This document shows positions 25,450 to 34,074 of a DNA stretch of 64,000 nt, in pieces. The DNA is from an uncultured Anaerovibrio sp. (GTDB taxonomy: Bacteria > Bacillota > Negativicutes > Selenomonadales > Selenomonadaceae): the NCBI GenBank assembly GCA_934203205.1, contig CAKPYV010000005.1:1-64000 (forward strand). Reading direction: 5' to 3'. Within the stretch, counting starts at the first letter, position 1. Each line of letters begins with the position of its first letter. The position numbers were made by a program, and so were the translations under genes. The notes below the pieces were generated by a model. The model saw only the letters and a list, made by a program, of their open reading frames with translations, searched no databases and was not told the DNA's origin.

Positions 25450-26880
25450 TTAAAGCTGAACTTTAGCCTGCTTGGCATCCTTTTCAGCAATATATCCCTG
25501 TTCTGCCTCCAACAGCTTGTCAGCTAACTGCAGCTGCATTTCTACCTGCTGATAGGAAGTACCGCCATAGGAATTGCGGTTCTTGACACAGGTTTCTGGG
25601 CTGATAGCCTCGTAAATATCCTTTGCAAAAAGGTCAGATAGCTTCTGGAACTCTTCCAGAGACATATCTGCCAGCCACTTCCCCTGCTCAATGCAGTAGT
25701 GAACAGCCTTGCCAGATACAGCATGGGCCTGACGGAAAGGCATCCCCTTCTTAACCAGATAGTCTGCCAAATCTGTAGCATTGGAGAAATCCTCTGCCAC
25801 AGCCCGACGCATAACATCCTTCCGCACCTTCATGCCCCGGAGAATTCTGGCATAAACTGCCAGACTGAACTTGATGGTATCAATGGCATCAAAGATACCC
25901 TCCTTGTCCTCCTGCAAATCCTTGTTGTAAGCCAGTGGCAAGCCCTTAACAGTGGTCAGCATAGCCATGAGATGGCCCATAACCCGACCGGTTTTGCCTC
26001 TTACCAGCTCGGATACATCAGGATTCTTCTTCTGAGGCATCATGGAAGAGCCAGTGCAATGAGCATCATCCAGCTCAATAAAGAAGAACTCACGGGAACA
26101 CCACAGAATGGTTTCCTCACTGAGACGGGACAGATGAACCATGAGAATGGAAGCCGCAGACAGGAACTCCATAATATAATCCCGATCAGATACTGCATCC
26201 AGACTGTTGCTATAGATAGCATCAAAATTCAACTGCTCAGCCACAAAAGGTCTGTCAATTGGGAAGGTAGTACCAGCCAGGGCACCTGCTCCCAAAGGCA
26301 TAATATCACAGCGCTCATATACTCCCCGGAAACGGTCAAAATCCCGCTTCAACATGGAGAAATAAGCCATCATATGATGGGAGAAAAGAATAGGCTGGGC
26401 TCTCTGAAGATGAGTATAGCCTGGCATAATTACATCACTGTACTTGCGGGCGGTTTCCACCAAAGCTGCCTGCATATCCAGAATCAGCTTCTCCACCTCT
26501 ACAACCTGACGGCGGATGAACATATGGGTGTCCAAGGCCACCTGGTCGTTACGGCTGCGGGCGGTATGCAATCTGCCGCCAGCCTCGCCAATAGCATCAG
26601 TCAGTCTTTTCTCGATATTCATGTGAATATCTTCCAGGGCAACCTCAAAGGAGAAATTGCCCTCTTCAATTTTCTTGTAGATATCCTTCAAGCCCTTGAT
26701 AATATCGTCACGGTCTGTCTCAGAGATAATGCCTACCTTGGCCAGCATGGTAGCATGGGCAATGGAGCCAGCAATATCCTCATTGTACATACGCTTGTCA
26801 AAATCAATGGAAGCCTGAAAATCATTTATCATCTCATCGGTGGACTTGGAAAAACGACCACCCCAGAGCTGCTCTGCCAT
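25450..26880 (-). CDS. argH: argininosuccinate lyase
   Basis: Last step of arginine synthesis: splits argininosuccinate into arginine and fumarate. The fumarase-superfamily signature GSSMMPQKKNPD is at 277-288; HTARSRNDQV (105-114) and TPLQ-type TH-LQRAQPILF follow the family pattern. The length of 476 is slightly longer than E. coli (457). Its ATG starts one base after the argG stop, so the genes are co-translated. Last gene of the operon, before the terminator at 25403. Confidence 0.96.
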   Translation of the reverse strand: MAEQLWGGRFSKSTDEMINDFQASIDFDKRMYNEDIAGSIAHATMLAKVGIISETDRDDIIKGLKDIYKKIEEGNFSFEVALEDIHMNIEKRLTDAIGEAGGRLHTARSRNDQVALDTHMFIRRQVVEVEKLILDMQAALVETARKYSDVIMPGYTHLQRAQPILFSHHMMAYFSMLKRDFDRFRGVYERCDIMPLGAGALAGTTFPIDRPFVAEQLNFDAIYSNSLDAVSDRDYIMEFLSAASILMVHLSRLSEETILWCSREFFFIELDDAHCTGSSMMPQKKNPDVSELVRGKTGRVMGHLMAMLTTVKGLPLAYNKDLQEDKEGIFDAIDTIKFSLAVYARILRGMKVRKDVMRRAVAEDFSNATDLADYLVKKGMPFRQAHAVSGKAVHYCIEQGKWLADMSLEEFQKLSDLFAKDIYEAISPETCVKNRNSYGGTSYQQVEMQLQLADKLLEAEQGYIAEKDAKQAKVQL

Positions 26881-26881
26881 A

Positions 26882-28093
26882 TTATTTACCTGCCTTTTCC
26901 TGCATCAGAGCACGAACCTTCAGTGGCAAGCCAAAGAGGTTGATAAAGCCTTCTGCATCAGCCTGATTGTAAACATGATCCTCCTCGAAGGTTACAAATT
27001 CCTGATTGTACAGGGAATATGGAGACTTGGCACCAGCACTCATAATATTGCCCTTGTAGAGCTTCAGCTTTACAGTACCGGTTACAGTTTCCTGAGTGCT
27101 GTCAACGAAAGCAGTCAGAGCCTCACGGAGCTGGCAAAACCACATTCCATCATATACCAGCTCGCCAAAGCGGATAGCTACACCCTCTTTGTAGTGGAAG
27201 GTAGCACGATCCAGGCACAGATACTCCAGCTCACGATGAGCATAGTAGAGAATAGCTCCGCCAGGATTCTCATATACACCACGGGACTTCATGCCAACCA
27301 GACGGTTCTCGCAAATATCTACAATACCTACACCGTTGCGAGCACCAATCTCATTGAGAGCAGTCAAAAGCTCTACAGCGCCCATCTTCTTGCCGTTAAC
27401 AGCAACAGGGTTGCCCTTCTCGAAGTCGATGGTTACATATTCAGCTTCGTCCTTGGCATTCTCAGGAGCCTGAGAAACCAGCATCATCTCGTTGTGAGGC
27501 TCATTCCAAGGATCCTCCAAATCAGAACCCTCATGGGACAGATGCCAGATATTCTTATCCATGGAATACTTCTTGTTATCAGTAGGAATCTCAATATTGT
27601 GAGCCTTAGCATACTCAATCTCCTGAGTACGGGACAGGAGATCCCACACACGCCAAGGAGCAATAATAGCCATATTAGGAGCCAGAGCCTTAACAGTAAG
27701 CTCGAAACGAACCTGATCGTTGCCCTTGCCAGTAGCACCGTGAGCAATAGCATCAGCACCTTCCTTCTTGGCTACATCAACCAAATGCTTAGCAATCAGC
27801 GGACGGGCAAAGGAGGTACCCAGCAGATACTTGCCCTCATATACAGCACCAGCCTTCAAAGTAGGCCATACATAATCCTCCAGGAATTCCTGAGTCAGAT
27901 CCAGAATATAGCACTTGGAAGCACCGGAACGCAGTGCCTTGTCGTGAATAGCCTGCATATCATCGCCCTGGCCAATATCAGCACAGCAAGCAATTACCTC
28001 GCAGCCACCATAATTTTCCTTCAACCAAGGGATAATAACGGAGGTATCCAAACCACCGGAATAAGCCAATACGACTTTCTTAAACTCTGCCAT
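26882..28093 (-). CDS. argG: argininosuccinate synthase
   Basis: ATP-dependent joining of citrulline and aspartate. The N-type ATP pyrophosphatase loop AYSGGLDTS is at 10-18. HGATGKGNDQVRFE (citrulline/aspartate site) and the closing GAKSPYSLYNQEFVTFEED stretch are typical. The length of 403 is normal. ATG follows AAGGAG. Follows argF by 69 bases; that gap contains a GTGCC/GGCAC mini-hairpin. Confidence 0.96.
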   Translation of the reverse strand: MAEFKKVVLAYSGGLDTSVIIPWLKENYGGCEVIACCADIGQGDDMQAIHDKALRSGASKCYILDLTQEFLEDYVWPTLKAGAVYEGKYLLGTSFARPLIAKHLVDVAKKEGADAIAHGATGKGNDQVRFELTVKALAPNMAIIAPWRVWDLLSRTQEIEYAKAHNIEIPTDNKKYSMDKNIWHLSHEGSDLEDPWNEPHNEMMLVSQAPENAKDEAEYVTIDFEKGNPVAVNGKKMGAVELLTALNEIGARNGVGIVDICENRLVGMKSRGVYENPGGAILYYAHRELEYLCLDRATFHYKEGVAIRFGELVYDGMWFCQLREALTAFVDSTQETVTGTVKLKLYKGNIMSAGAKSPYSLYNQEFVTFEEDHVYNQADAEGFINLFGLPLKVRALMQEKAGK

Positions 28094-28162
28094 AATTTAC
28101 AACTCCTTAAATATCATTCAATACTATGCAAATGTGCCTGTGGCACCTGCTATCAAAATTTA

Positions 28163-29092
28163 TCAGCCCATAGTCAAGGCCATAATAGCTTTCTGGGTGT
28201 GGAGACGATTTTCTGCTTCGTCAAAAATAACATCAGCATAGGCCTCCAGAACATCATCGGTAATTTCCTCGCCTCTATAAGCTGGGAGACAGTGCATTAC
28301 AATAACCCGCTTGTCAGCCACCTTTAGAAGCTCCTCATTTACCTGATAATCCTTGAAAATCTTCTTCCGCTCATCATGCTCTGCCTCCTGGCCCATGCTG
28401 GCCCAGGTATCAGTAACCACAATATCAGCATCCTTGGCAGCCTCAAATGGATCATTTACCAGCTGAATTTTGGCCCCGGTTTCCTTGGCATCCTCACAGG
28501 CATTTTTATAAACCTGCATATCAGGCTCAAAGCCCTTTGGATTAGCGGAAACAAAGTCAATACCAGCCTTGGCACAGCCATACATGTAGGAATTGGTCAT
28601 ATTGTTGCCATCGCCTACATAAGCCATCTTCAGACCCTTCATATTCTTGCCCTTGTGCTCCTGAATGGTCAGCAGATCTGTCAGCACCTGGCATGGATGT
28701 AAAAGGTCAGTCAGGGCATTGATAACAGGAATATCAGACCACTGAGCCAGCTCCTCTACTCTCTCATGGCCATAGGTACGAATCATAATACCATCCAGAT
28801 AGCGGGACATTACTCTAGCTGTATCCTTAATAGGCTCCCCACGGCCCAGCTGCAAATCACGATTGGACAGGAACAAAGCCTGACCGCCCAGCTGATACAT
28901 ACCTGTTTCAAAGGAAAGACGGGTACGAGTAGAAGATTTTTCAAAAATCATACCCAAGGTTTTGCCCTTGAGGATATGATGCTCAATACCAGCCTTCTGT
29001 TTGGCCTTAAGCTCATGGCCCAATGCCAGGATTTCATTAACCTCATCCACAGACAAATCGTGGATGGAAAGCATATCCTTACCTTTTAACAT
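28163..29092 (-). CDS. argF: ornithine carbamoyltransferase
   Basis: Makes citrulline from ornithine and carbamoyl phosphate. STRTR (54-58) binds carbamoyl phosphate, HPCQ is near 133, and MHCLPAYRGEEI near 268 is the ornithine site. The length of 309 is normal. ATG with GGAGG seven bases before. Its biosynthetic role follows from position inside the arg operon. Immediately upstream lies the IS605-like remnant (29119-29393), whose right end is only 27 bases from the start codon. The leader and ribosome site of argF therefore directly follow the element. Confidence 0.95.
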   Translation of the reverse strand: MLKGKDMLSIHDLSVDEVNEILALGHELKAKQKAGIEHHILKGKTLGMIFEKSSTRTRLSFETGMYQLGGQALFLSNRDLQLGRGEPIKDTARVMSRYLDGIMIRTYGHERVEELAQWSDIPVINALTDLLHPCQVLTDLLTIQEHKGKNMKGLKMAYVGDGNNMTNSYMYGCAKAGIDFVSANPKGFEPDMQVYKNACEDAKETGAKIQLVNDPFEAAKDADIVVTDTWASMGQEAEHDERKKIFKDYQVNEELLKVADKRVIVMHCLPAYRGEEITDDVLEAYADVIFDEAENRLHTQKAIMALTMG

Positions 29093-29118
29093 CTAAAAAC
29101 CTCCAATTTGTATACCTC

Positions 29119-29393
29119 TTGACTCTCCCCATGCCTAAAGGCAGGGGATTCTTGGTTCCCTGAGCACTGCATATAGACCGTAGCCTATATGTCTTACACG
29201 CTCTCCCCAAGCGTATATTTCCGTGTGTCCCACGGTATTGTGTATATGAATGCTTGTTATCTTTACAACCGCAAGGTCTTTAAATTACGGCAGGTTAATA
29301 CACGTAACCTTTAAAAATTACCTACTGGCAGTCTACTGCTTGGTTTTCGCGTTTCGACTGCGTGAACGAATTTCGCAGGCCTTCTCCTTCATA
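29119..29393 (-). mobile_element. non-autonomous IS200/IS605-family remnant with omega-RNA-like right end
   Basis: The 313-base gap between argD and argF is filled by this element. Its right end (reading leftward) has the stem CCCC-TGCC/GGCA-TGGGG just before TCAA (29122-29119), the cleavage motif expected at IS605 right ends. Before it lie ACCGTGGGACACACGG (about 29238-29223) and AGGGAACCAAGAATCCCC, sequences characteristic of the 3' tail of tnpB and its overlapping guide-RNA scaffold. The left boundary near 29391-29393 (ATGAAGGAG) is tentative. Small hairpins (GGTTA/TAACC, CTGCG/CGCAG) fill the rest. No transposase gene survives; only 49 codons of a tnpB tail remain. Confidence 0.75.
29135..29284 (-). 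pseudogene. C-terminal tail of TnpB (49 codons)
   Basis: Open from after a TAA (29287-29285) to TAG at 29137-29135. It reads NTVGHTEIYAWGE in the middle and LREPRIPCL at the end, matching the usual carboxy-terminal tail of IS605/IS1341 TnpB proteins (TVGTTEIYACG type). It lacks the RuvC-like catalytic core and zinc finger, so it is not functional as a protein. It is recognised from the tail sequence only. Confidence 0.65.
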
Positions 29394-29405
29394 AATTATA
29401 CTACA

Positions 29406-30605
29406 TTACACATAAGCAGGCAATACCGCCTCCAAGGCATCGCATACCTCATCAATATGCTCCTTGGTTACAATCAAAGGTGGTACAAACCGCAGTACAT
29501 TACCAGCAGTGCAGTTAATAATAGCCCCCTTGCCCAGGCAGTCATTAACAATATCCCGGCCAGGCTTGGTCAGTTCCATGCCCAGAATCAGGCCCATGCC
29601 CCGCACTTCCTTAATCAGAGTAGGATACTTGGCCTGCATAGTCTCCAAACGGGACTTCATATAATCTCCCATTTCCACTACATGCTGCAGGAAGCTTGGC
29701 TGACCTACAATGTCCAATACCACATTAGCTGCGGCACATGCCAAAGGATTGCCACCAAAGGTAGAGCCGTGATCTCCTGGGTGGAAGGCTGCTGCTACAT
29801 TGTCAGTAGCAATAAAGGCACCGATAGGTACACCGCCAGCCAAGCCCTTGGCCAGCGTTACCACATCAGGCTTAATGCCAAAGTTTTCATAAGCAAAGAA
29901 CTTGCCACTTCTGCCCATGCCACTCTGGATTTCGTCAAAAATCAAAACAGCATTGTACTTGTCGCAAAGCTGACGTACCTTCTGCATATATGCTACATCA
30001 GGAACATGGACACCGCCCTCACCCTGAATAGGCTCCAGCATAACAGCAGCAGTCTTGTCACTCATAAGCTTTTCCAAAGCTTCAATATCATTATAAGGCA
30101 CATAATCAAAGCCTGCAGGCAATGGTCCAAAGCCATCATGATATTTTGGCTGTCCGGTAGCAGTCAGCGTAGCAATAGTACGGCCGTGGAAGCTGTGAAT
30201 GGCAGAGATAATCTGAGATTTGTCAGCATCAATGCTGTGAGCATATTTACGGGCAATCTTAATAGCACCCTCATTGGCCTCCGCACCGGAATTACCAAAG
30301 AACACCTTGCCCAAACCGCTAAGCTTTACCAGTTTTTCTGCTGCATCAGCCTGCACCTGGGTATAATACAGATTGGAGCAATGAATCATTTTGCCAGCCT
30401 GGTCTGCCACAGCCTTAACCAGTTCCTTGTGATTATGTCCCAGCACATTTACCGCAATACCGCCCAGAAAATCAATATATTTATTGCCCTGAGTATCATA
30501 TACGTATACACCATCACCATGATCCAGGACTATTTTGTAGCGGGCAAACACCGGCAAATAATCCTGGGCATCCTTGGCATATATCTGTTCATCAGTTAAC
30601 TGCAT
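29406..30605 (-). CDS. argD: acetylornithine aminotransferase
   Basis: PLP enzyme converting N-acetylglutamate semialdehyde to N-acetylornithine; relatives also serve in lysine synthesis. GNSGAEANEGAIKIARKY (about 103-120), FDEIQSGMGRSG, and the Schiff-base Lys in TLAKGLAGGVPIGA (near 254) are present, then HGSTFGGNPLACA. The length of 399 is normal. ATG follows AAGGAG. It is 12 bases after the argB stop. It is the last gene before the IS605-like remnant. Confidence 0.95.
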   Translation of the reverse strand: MQLTDEQIYAKDAQDYLPVFARYKIVLDHGDGVYVYDTQGNKYIDFLGGIAVNVLGHNHKELVKAVADQAGKMIHCSNLYYTQVQADAAEKLVKLSGLGKVFFGNSGAEANEGAIKIARKYAHSIDADKSQIISAIHSFHGRTIATLTATGQPKYHDGFGPLPAGFDYVPYNDIEALEKLMSDKTAAVMLEPIQGEGGVHVPDVAYMQKVRQLCDKYNAVLIFDEIQSGMGRSGKFFAYENFGIKPDVVTLAKGLAGGVPIGAFIATDNVAAAFHPGDHGSTFGGNPLACAAANVVLDIVGQPSFLQHVVEMGDYMKSRLETMQAKYPTLIKEVRGMGLILGMELTKPGRDIVNDCLGKGAIINCTAGNVLRFVPPLIVTKEHIDEVCDALEAVLPAYV

Positions 30606-30617
30606 ATCAATATCTCC

Positions 30618-31514
30618 TTATTTTACCACCTGGGTACCAATACCACTATTGGTCAACAGCTCCAGAATAATGGAATGAGGCTGACGGCCATCAATAATAT
30701 GCACCTTGTTAGTGCCGCATTCAATAGATTTCAAGCAGGCTTCAATCTTAGGAATCATACCACCGGAAATGATACCATCCTTGATATACTCTCTAGCCTC
30801 TGCCACTGTCAGGGAGGAAATAAAGCTGTCCTTGTCGTTGAAATCCTTGTAGACACCTTCAATATCCGTCAACAGCAAAAGCTTTTCGGCGTGAAGAGCA
30901 CCAGCTATTTCCGCTGCCACATAATCAGCATTGATATTGTAGCTTTCCCCATCCTCACCAACGCCAATAGGAGCAACTACAGGTATGTAGCCATTGTCCA
31001 GCAAATCCTGCAAAATCTTGGTATCTACAGATTCTACCTGACCTACATAGCCAATATCCACCTTTTCCGTATTGCCTGCCTCATCATAAACAGTGGCCAT
31101 TTTCTTGCTGGCCTTAATAAGACCGGCATCCTTGCCGCTAAGGCCTACAGCTCTTACCCCACGGCAGTTCAGCATATTGACAATATCGGAATTAACCTTG
31201 CCATCCAATACCATCTCTGCAATCTCTACGGTTTCCTCATCGGTTACTCTAAGACCGCTGACAAAATCAGACTGCTTGCCAACCTTTTTCAAAAAGGAGG
31301 TAATATCCGGGCCACCGCCATGTACGATAACAGGACGAATACCTACGTATTTCAGCAGGCTTACATCCTCCATAACCTTCTGCTTCAAATCCTCGTTAAT
31401 CATGGCATTGCCACCGTATTTAACTACGATGGTTTTACCATAAAATTCCTGAATATAAGGCAAGGCCTCAATCAGAGTGCCAGCCTTTTTTTCTGCATGC
31501 TTCATAATTGCCAT
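30618..31514 (-). CDS. argB: acetylglutamate kinase
   Basis: Phosphorylates N-acetylglutamate. Amino acid kinase fold: VVKYGGNAM (about 30-38), IVHGGGP (63-69) and the GGMIPKIEACLKSIECGTNKVHIIDGR region. The long N-terminal helix before the first strand is the feature associated with hexameric, arginine-inhibited enzymes, so feedback inhibition is plausible. The length of 298 is normal. ATG 31514 follows GGGGTG. It lies 33 bases after argJ. Confidence 0.95.
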   Translation of the reverse strand: MAIMKHAEKKAGTLIEALPYIQEFYGKTIVVKYGGNAMINEDLKQKVMEDVSLLKYVGIRPVIVHGGGPDITSFLKKVGKQSDFVSGLRVTDEETVEIAEMVLDGKVNSDIVNMLNCRGVRAVGLSGKDAGLIKASKKMATVYDEAGNTEKVDIGYVGQVESVDTKILQDLLDNGYIPVVAPIGVGEDGESYNINADYVAAEIAGALHAEKLLLLTDIEGVYKDFNDKDSFISSLTVAEAREYIKDGIISGGMIPKIEACLKSIECGTNKVHIIDGRQPHSIILELLTNSGIGTQVVK

Positions 31515-31547
31515 ATTTTCACCCCGGTTTCAACCAGTCAGTGGCTA

Positions 31548-32759
31548 TCAGGTATGATATTCACCGTTAATCTTTACATACTCATAGGAGAAATCACAGC
31601 TCCAAACAGTAGCCTCAGCCTCTCCCAAGCCCATCTCTATATCAATAACAATATCATGCTTCGCCATAATATCACGGATAGCATTCTCGTCAAAGTCAGC
31701 CCCCAAGCCATTGGCATAAACAGGCACACCGCCGAATTTAATAACGGTCTTTTCTGGCACCATAGGAATACCGGCATAGCCTACAGCGCAGATTACACGG
31801 CCCCAATTTGGATCCTCTCCGAAGAAAGCGGTCTTAACCAATGGAGACTTAGCCACACTCATAGCTACGGTCTTGGCCTCGGCAAAAGTTTTGGTGCCAT
31901 GAACATTAATGGTCAGGAACTTGGTAGCACCCTCACCATCGGCTGCAATGCGCTTGGACAGCTCACGGCACATATTGCCCAATACCTCACAGAACTTGTC
32001 ATACTCAGGAGTATCAGCCTGAATCTCAGCCATACCGGACTCACCGTTAGCCAATACCAGTACAGTATCATTGGTGCTCATATCTCCATCTACGGAAATC
32101 ATATTGAAAGTAACCTCTACGATTTCAGACAAAGCCTTCTGCATCAGCTGGCTGGAAATCTTGGCATCAGTGGTAATATAGCAAAGCATGGTAGCCATAT
32201 TTGGCTGAATCATACCAGAGCCTTTGGCAATAGCACCAAAGCGAACAGCCTTGCCACCAATCTCTACCTCAGTAGAGCAAGCCTTGGAATAAGTATCAGT
32301 AGTAATAATAGCATTGCCAGCATTCTTGCTGCCATCCTCAGAAAGCTCTGCTGCAGCAGCCTTGATACCAGCAGCCAGCTTGTCCATAGGCAGGTTGACA
32401 CCAATAATACCAGTAGAACCTACCAGCACATCATCAGCCTTACAGCCCAGCTCCTCAGCAGCCAGGGCAGCCATCTTGTGGGCATTAGCCAGTCCAACCT
32501 CGCCAGTGCAGGCATTGGCACAGCCAGCATTAGCTACAATAGCATGGGCACTGCCAGTCTTTACTACCTCACGGGAAACAATAACAGGAGCTGCTGCTAC
32601 CGCATTCTGAGTAAATACACCAGCTACGGAAGCCTCCTTCTCTGTATAAATCATTGCTAAATCAAGATTGCCGCTTTTCTTGATGCCAGCCTTGACACCA
32701 GCAGCCTTGAAGCCACGAGCAAAGGTAACGCCCGCTGCTGCATTTTCTTCACTAAACAT
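31548..32759 (-). CDS. argJ: bifunctional ornithine acetyltransferase / N-acetylglutamate synthase
   Basis: Recycles the acetyl group from acetylornithine to glutamate; bifunctional forms also use acetyl-CoA. The proenzyme cuts itself before the nucleophile in ATML (189-192, Thr190), preceded by KGSGMIQPNM. The GSTGIIGVNLPM loop (114-125) stabilises the oxyanion. The length of 403 is typical. ATG follows TAGGAGGA. No argA or argE is visible in the window, which is consistent with the cyclic acetyl pathway run by ArgJ. Confidence 0.96.
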   Translation of the reverse strand: MFSEENAAAGVTFARGFKAAGVKAGIKKSGNLDLAMIYTEKEASVAGVFTQNAVAAAPVIVSREVVKTGSAHAIVANAGCANACTGEVGLANAHKMAALAAEELGCKADDVLVGSTGIIGVNLPMDKLAAGIKAAAAELSEDGSKNAGNAIITTDTYSKACSTEVEIGGKAVRFGAIAKGSGMIQPNMATMLCYITTDAKISSQLMQKALSEIVEVTFNMISVDGDMSTNDTVLVLANGESGMAEIQADTPEYDKFCEVLGNMCRELSKRIAADGEGATKFLTINVHGTKTFAEAKTVAMSVAKSPLVKTAFFGEDPNWGRVICAVGYAGIPMVPEKTVIKFGGVPVYANGLGADFDENAIRDIMAKHDIVIDIEMGLGEAEATVWSCDFSYEYVKINGEYHT

Positions 32760-32840
32760 AGAAATTCCTCCTAAAAATGTATATGAATGTATAAAAATAC
32801 ATCATTTAACTTTTATTATGCATATTCCGCAGGATTTTCC

Positions 32841-33878
32841 TTAAGGATATACAGGCACCATATCCAAGCCCAAAGCTTCATCAAAACCATTGGCAATATT
32901 GAAGTTCTGCACAGCCTGACCAGCTGCACCCTTAACCAGATTGTCAATAGCAGACAGCACAATGACTCTGTTGGTCCGGGAATCCACATGCCAACCCAGG
33001 TCGCAGTAGTTGGAACCCCGAACATTCTTGGTAGCAGGATAGCCTCCCAGACCCAAAAGGCGGATAAAGTGCTCCTTGCCATACAGCATCTCATAGGCAG
33101 CAGTTACCATATCATCAGTAACCCCTTCCTTCAGCTTTGCATAGCAGGTGCTGAGAATACCTCTGGACATAGGCACCAGATGAGGCGTAAAGTTCAGCAC
33201 AGTGCTTTCGCCAGACAGCTCGGTAATGGCCTGCTCAATCTCTGGAGTGTGACGATGAGTAGCTACGCCATAGGCCTTGAAGCTATCATATAGCTCAGGG
33301 AAATGATTGGCCTGCTTGGCGGAACGGCCTGCTCCAGATACGCCGGATTTGGCATCAATAACAATGGTATTAACATCAATCAGATGGTGCTTGGCCAAAG
33401 GTGCCAGAGCCAGAATGCTAGCGGTGGTATAGCAGCCTGCATTACCAATAATCTTGGCATCCTTAATCTGCTCTCTGTTCAGCTCTGCCAAACCATATAC
33501 TCTTGGTGCATCCTTGTGGGTATGGGGAACCTTGTACCAAGCTTCATAAATATCTGTATTATTGAAGCGGTAGTCAGCCCCTAAATCAATAATACGGGTA
33601 GGCATATTCTCCAATGCCTTACCTACGTTCATAGCATGGCCATGAGGCAGTCCGATAAATACAAAATCACTATCCTGACCGATAGTTTCAATATCCTTCA
33701 TGCTCATCAGCTTCTGATCATAAATTCCCTTTAGATGGGGATAAATATCGGAAATGGCCTCACCAGCATGACTTTCAGATGTAATATGCACTACCTCTGC
33801 TTCTGGATGATTATGCAGAATTCTTAAAAGTTCTGCACCTGCATAGCCTGTAGCACCAATAATACTAACCTTTTTCAC
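32841..33878 (-). CDS. argC: N-acetyl-gamma-glutamyl-phosphate reductase
   Basis: NADPH-dependent reduction of acetylglutamyl phosphate. Start placed at GTG 33878 because AAGGAGG is eight bases away; the GTG two codons earlier is only two bases from it. GATGYAG (8-14) is the Rossmann loop, GNAGCYTTAS carries the catalytic Cys149, and HTHKDAPRVYGLAELN is typical. The length of 345 is normal. First gene of argCJBDFGH; the promoter is covered by two ARG-box-like sites (33897-33935). The operon should therefore be repressed by ArgR/AhrC with arginine. Confidence 0.95.
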   Translation of the reverse strand: MKKVSIIGATGYAGAELLRILHNHPEAEVVHITSESHAGEAISDIYPHLKGIYDQKLMSMKDIETIGQDSDFVFIGLPHGHAMNVGKALENMPTRIIDLGADYRFNNTDIYEAWYKVPHTHKDAPRVYGLAELNREQIKDAKIIGNAGCYTTASILALAPLAKHHLIDVNTIVIDAKSGVSGAGRSAKQANHFPELYDSFKAYGVATHRHTPEIEQAITELSGESTVLNFTPHLVPMSRGILSTCYAKLKEGVTDDMVTAAYEMLYGKEHFIRLLGLGGYPATKNVRGSNYCDLGWHVDSRTNRVIVLSAIDNLVKGAAGQAVQNFNIANGFDEALGLDMVPVYP

Positions 33879-33896
33879 AAGCACATCCTCCTTTTG

Positions 33897-33935
33897 CTTT
33901 TCATAATTATACAGCTTTTATGTATATTATGCAAT
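33897..33935 (-). promoter_or_regulatory. tandem ARG boxes (ArgR/AhrC operator)
   Basis: Two 18-base AT-rich partly palindromic sites, 33918-33935 (core TGCATAATATACAT) and 33897-33914 (core TGTATAATTATGAA), separated by exactly three bases. This is the classical ARG box geometry; the consensus core is TGAAT-N4-ATTCA. The upstream box covers the -35 and the downstream box the -10 of the argC promoter. No argR gene is in the window. Confidence 0.65.
33906..33934 (-). promoter_or_regulatory. promoter of argCJBDFGH
   Basis: Leftward TTGCAT (33934-33929), 17-base spacer, TATAAT (33911-33906). The start point would be near 33899, only about 20 bases from the argC start codon. Confidence 0.7.
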
Positions 33936-34074
33936 ATTAGAAAAATTAATATTGGCTTGTTGCAAAAATTATATCCACTGTAATGGCATTTTCTTTTCAC
34001 AAAATAGGGGTTATAATATTTACATACTTTTTTAATTTTACACCAGAAATTTTTATTAGACAAGGAAGAATAAT

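Noticed and set aside
26840..28327. 495-codon plus-strand frame across argG and its flanks
   Set aside because: It runs through three minus-strand arg genes and their junctions, so it is an antisense artefact.
29250..30599. 449-codon plus-strand frame through the IS605-like remnant and argD
   Set aside because: Mostly antisense to argD; the part in the remnant does not resemble a transposase.
30675..32660. 661-codon plus-strand frame across argB and argJ
   Set aside because: Long only because the real genes avoid certain codons; it spans the argJ-argB junction and matches nothing.
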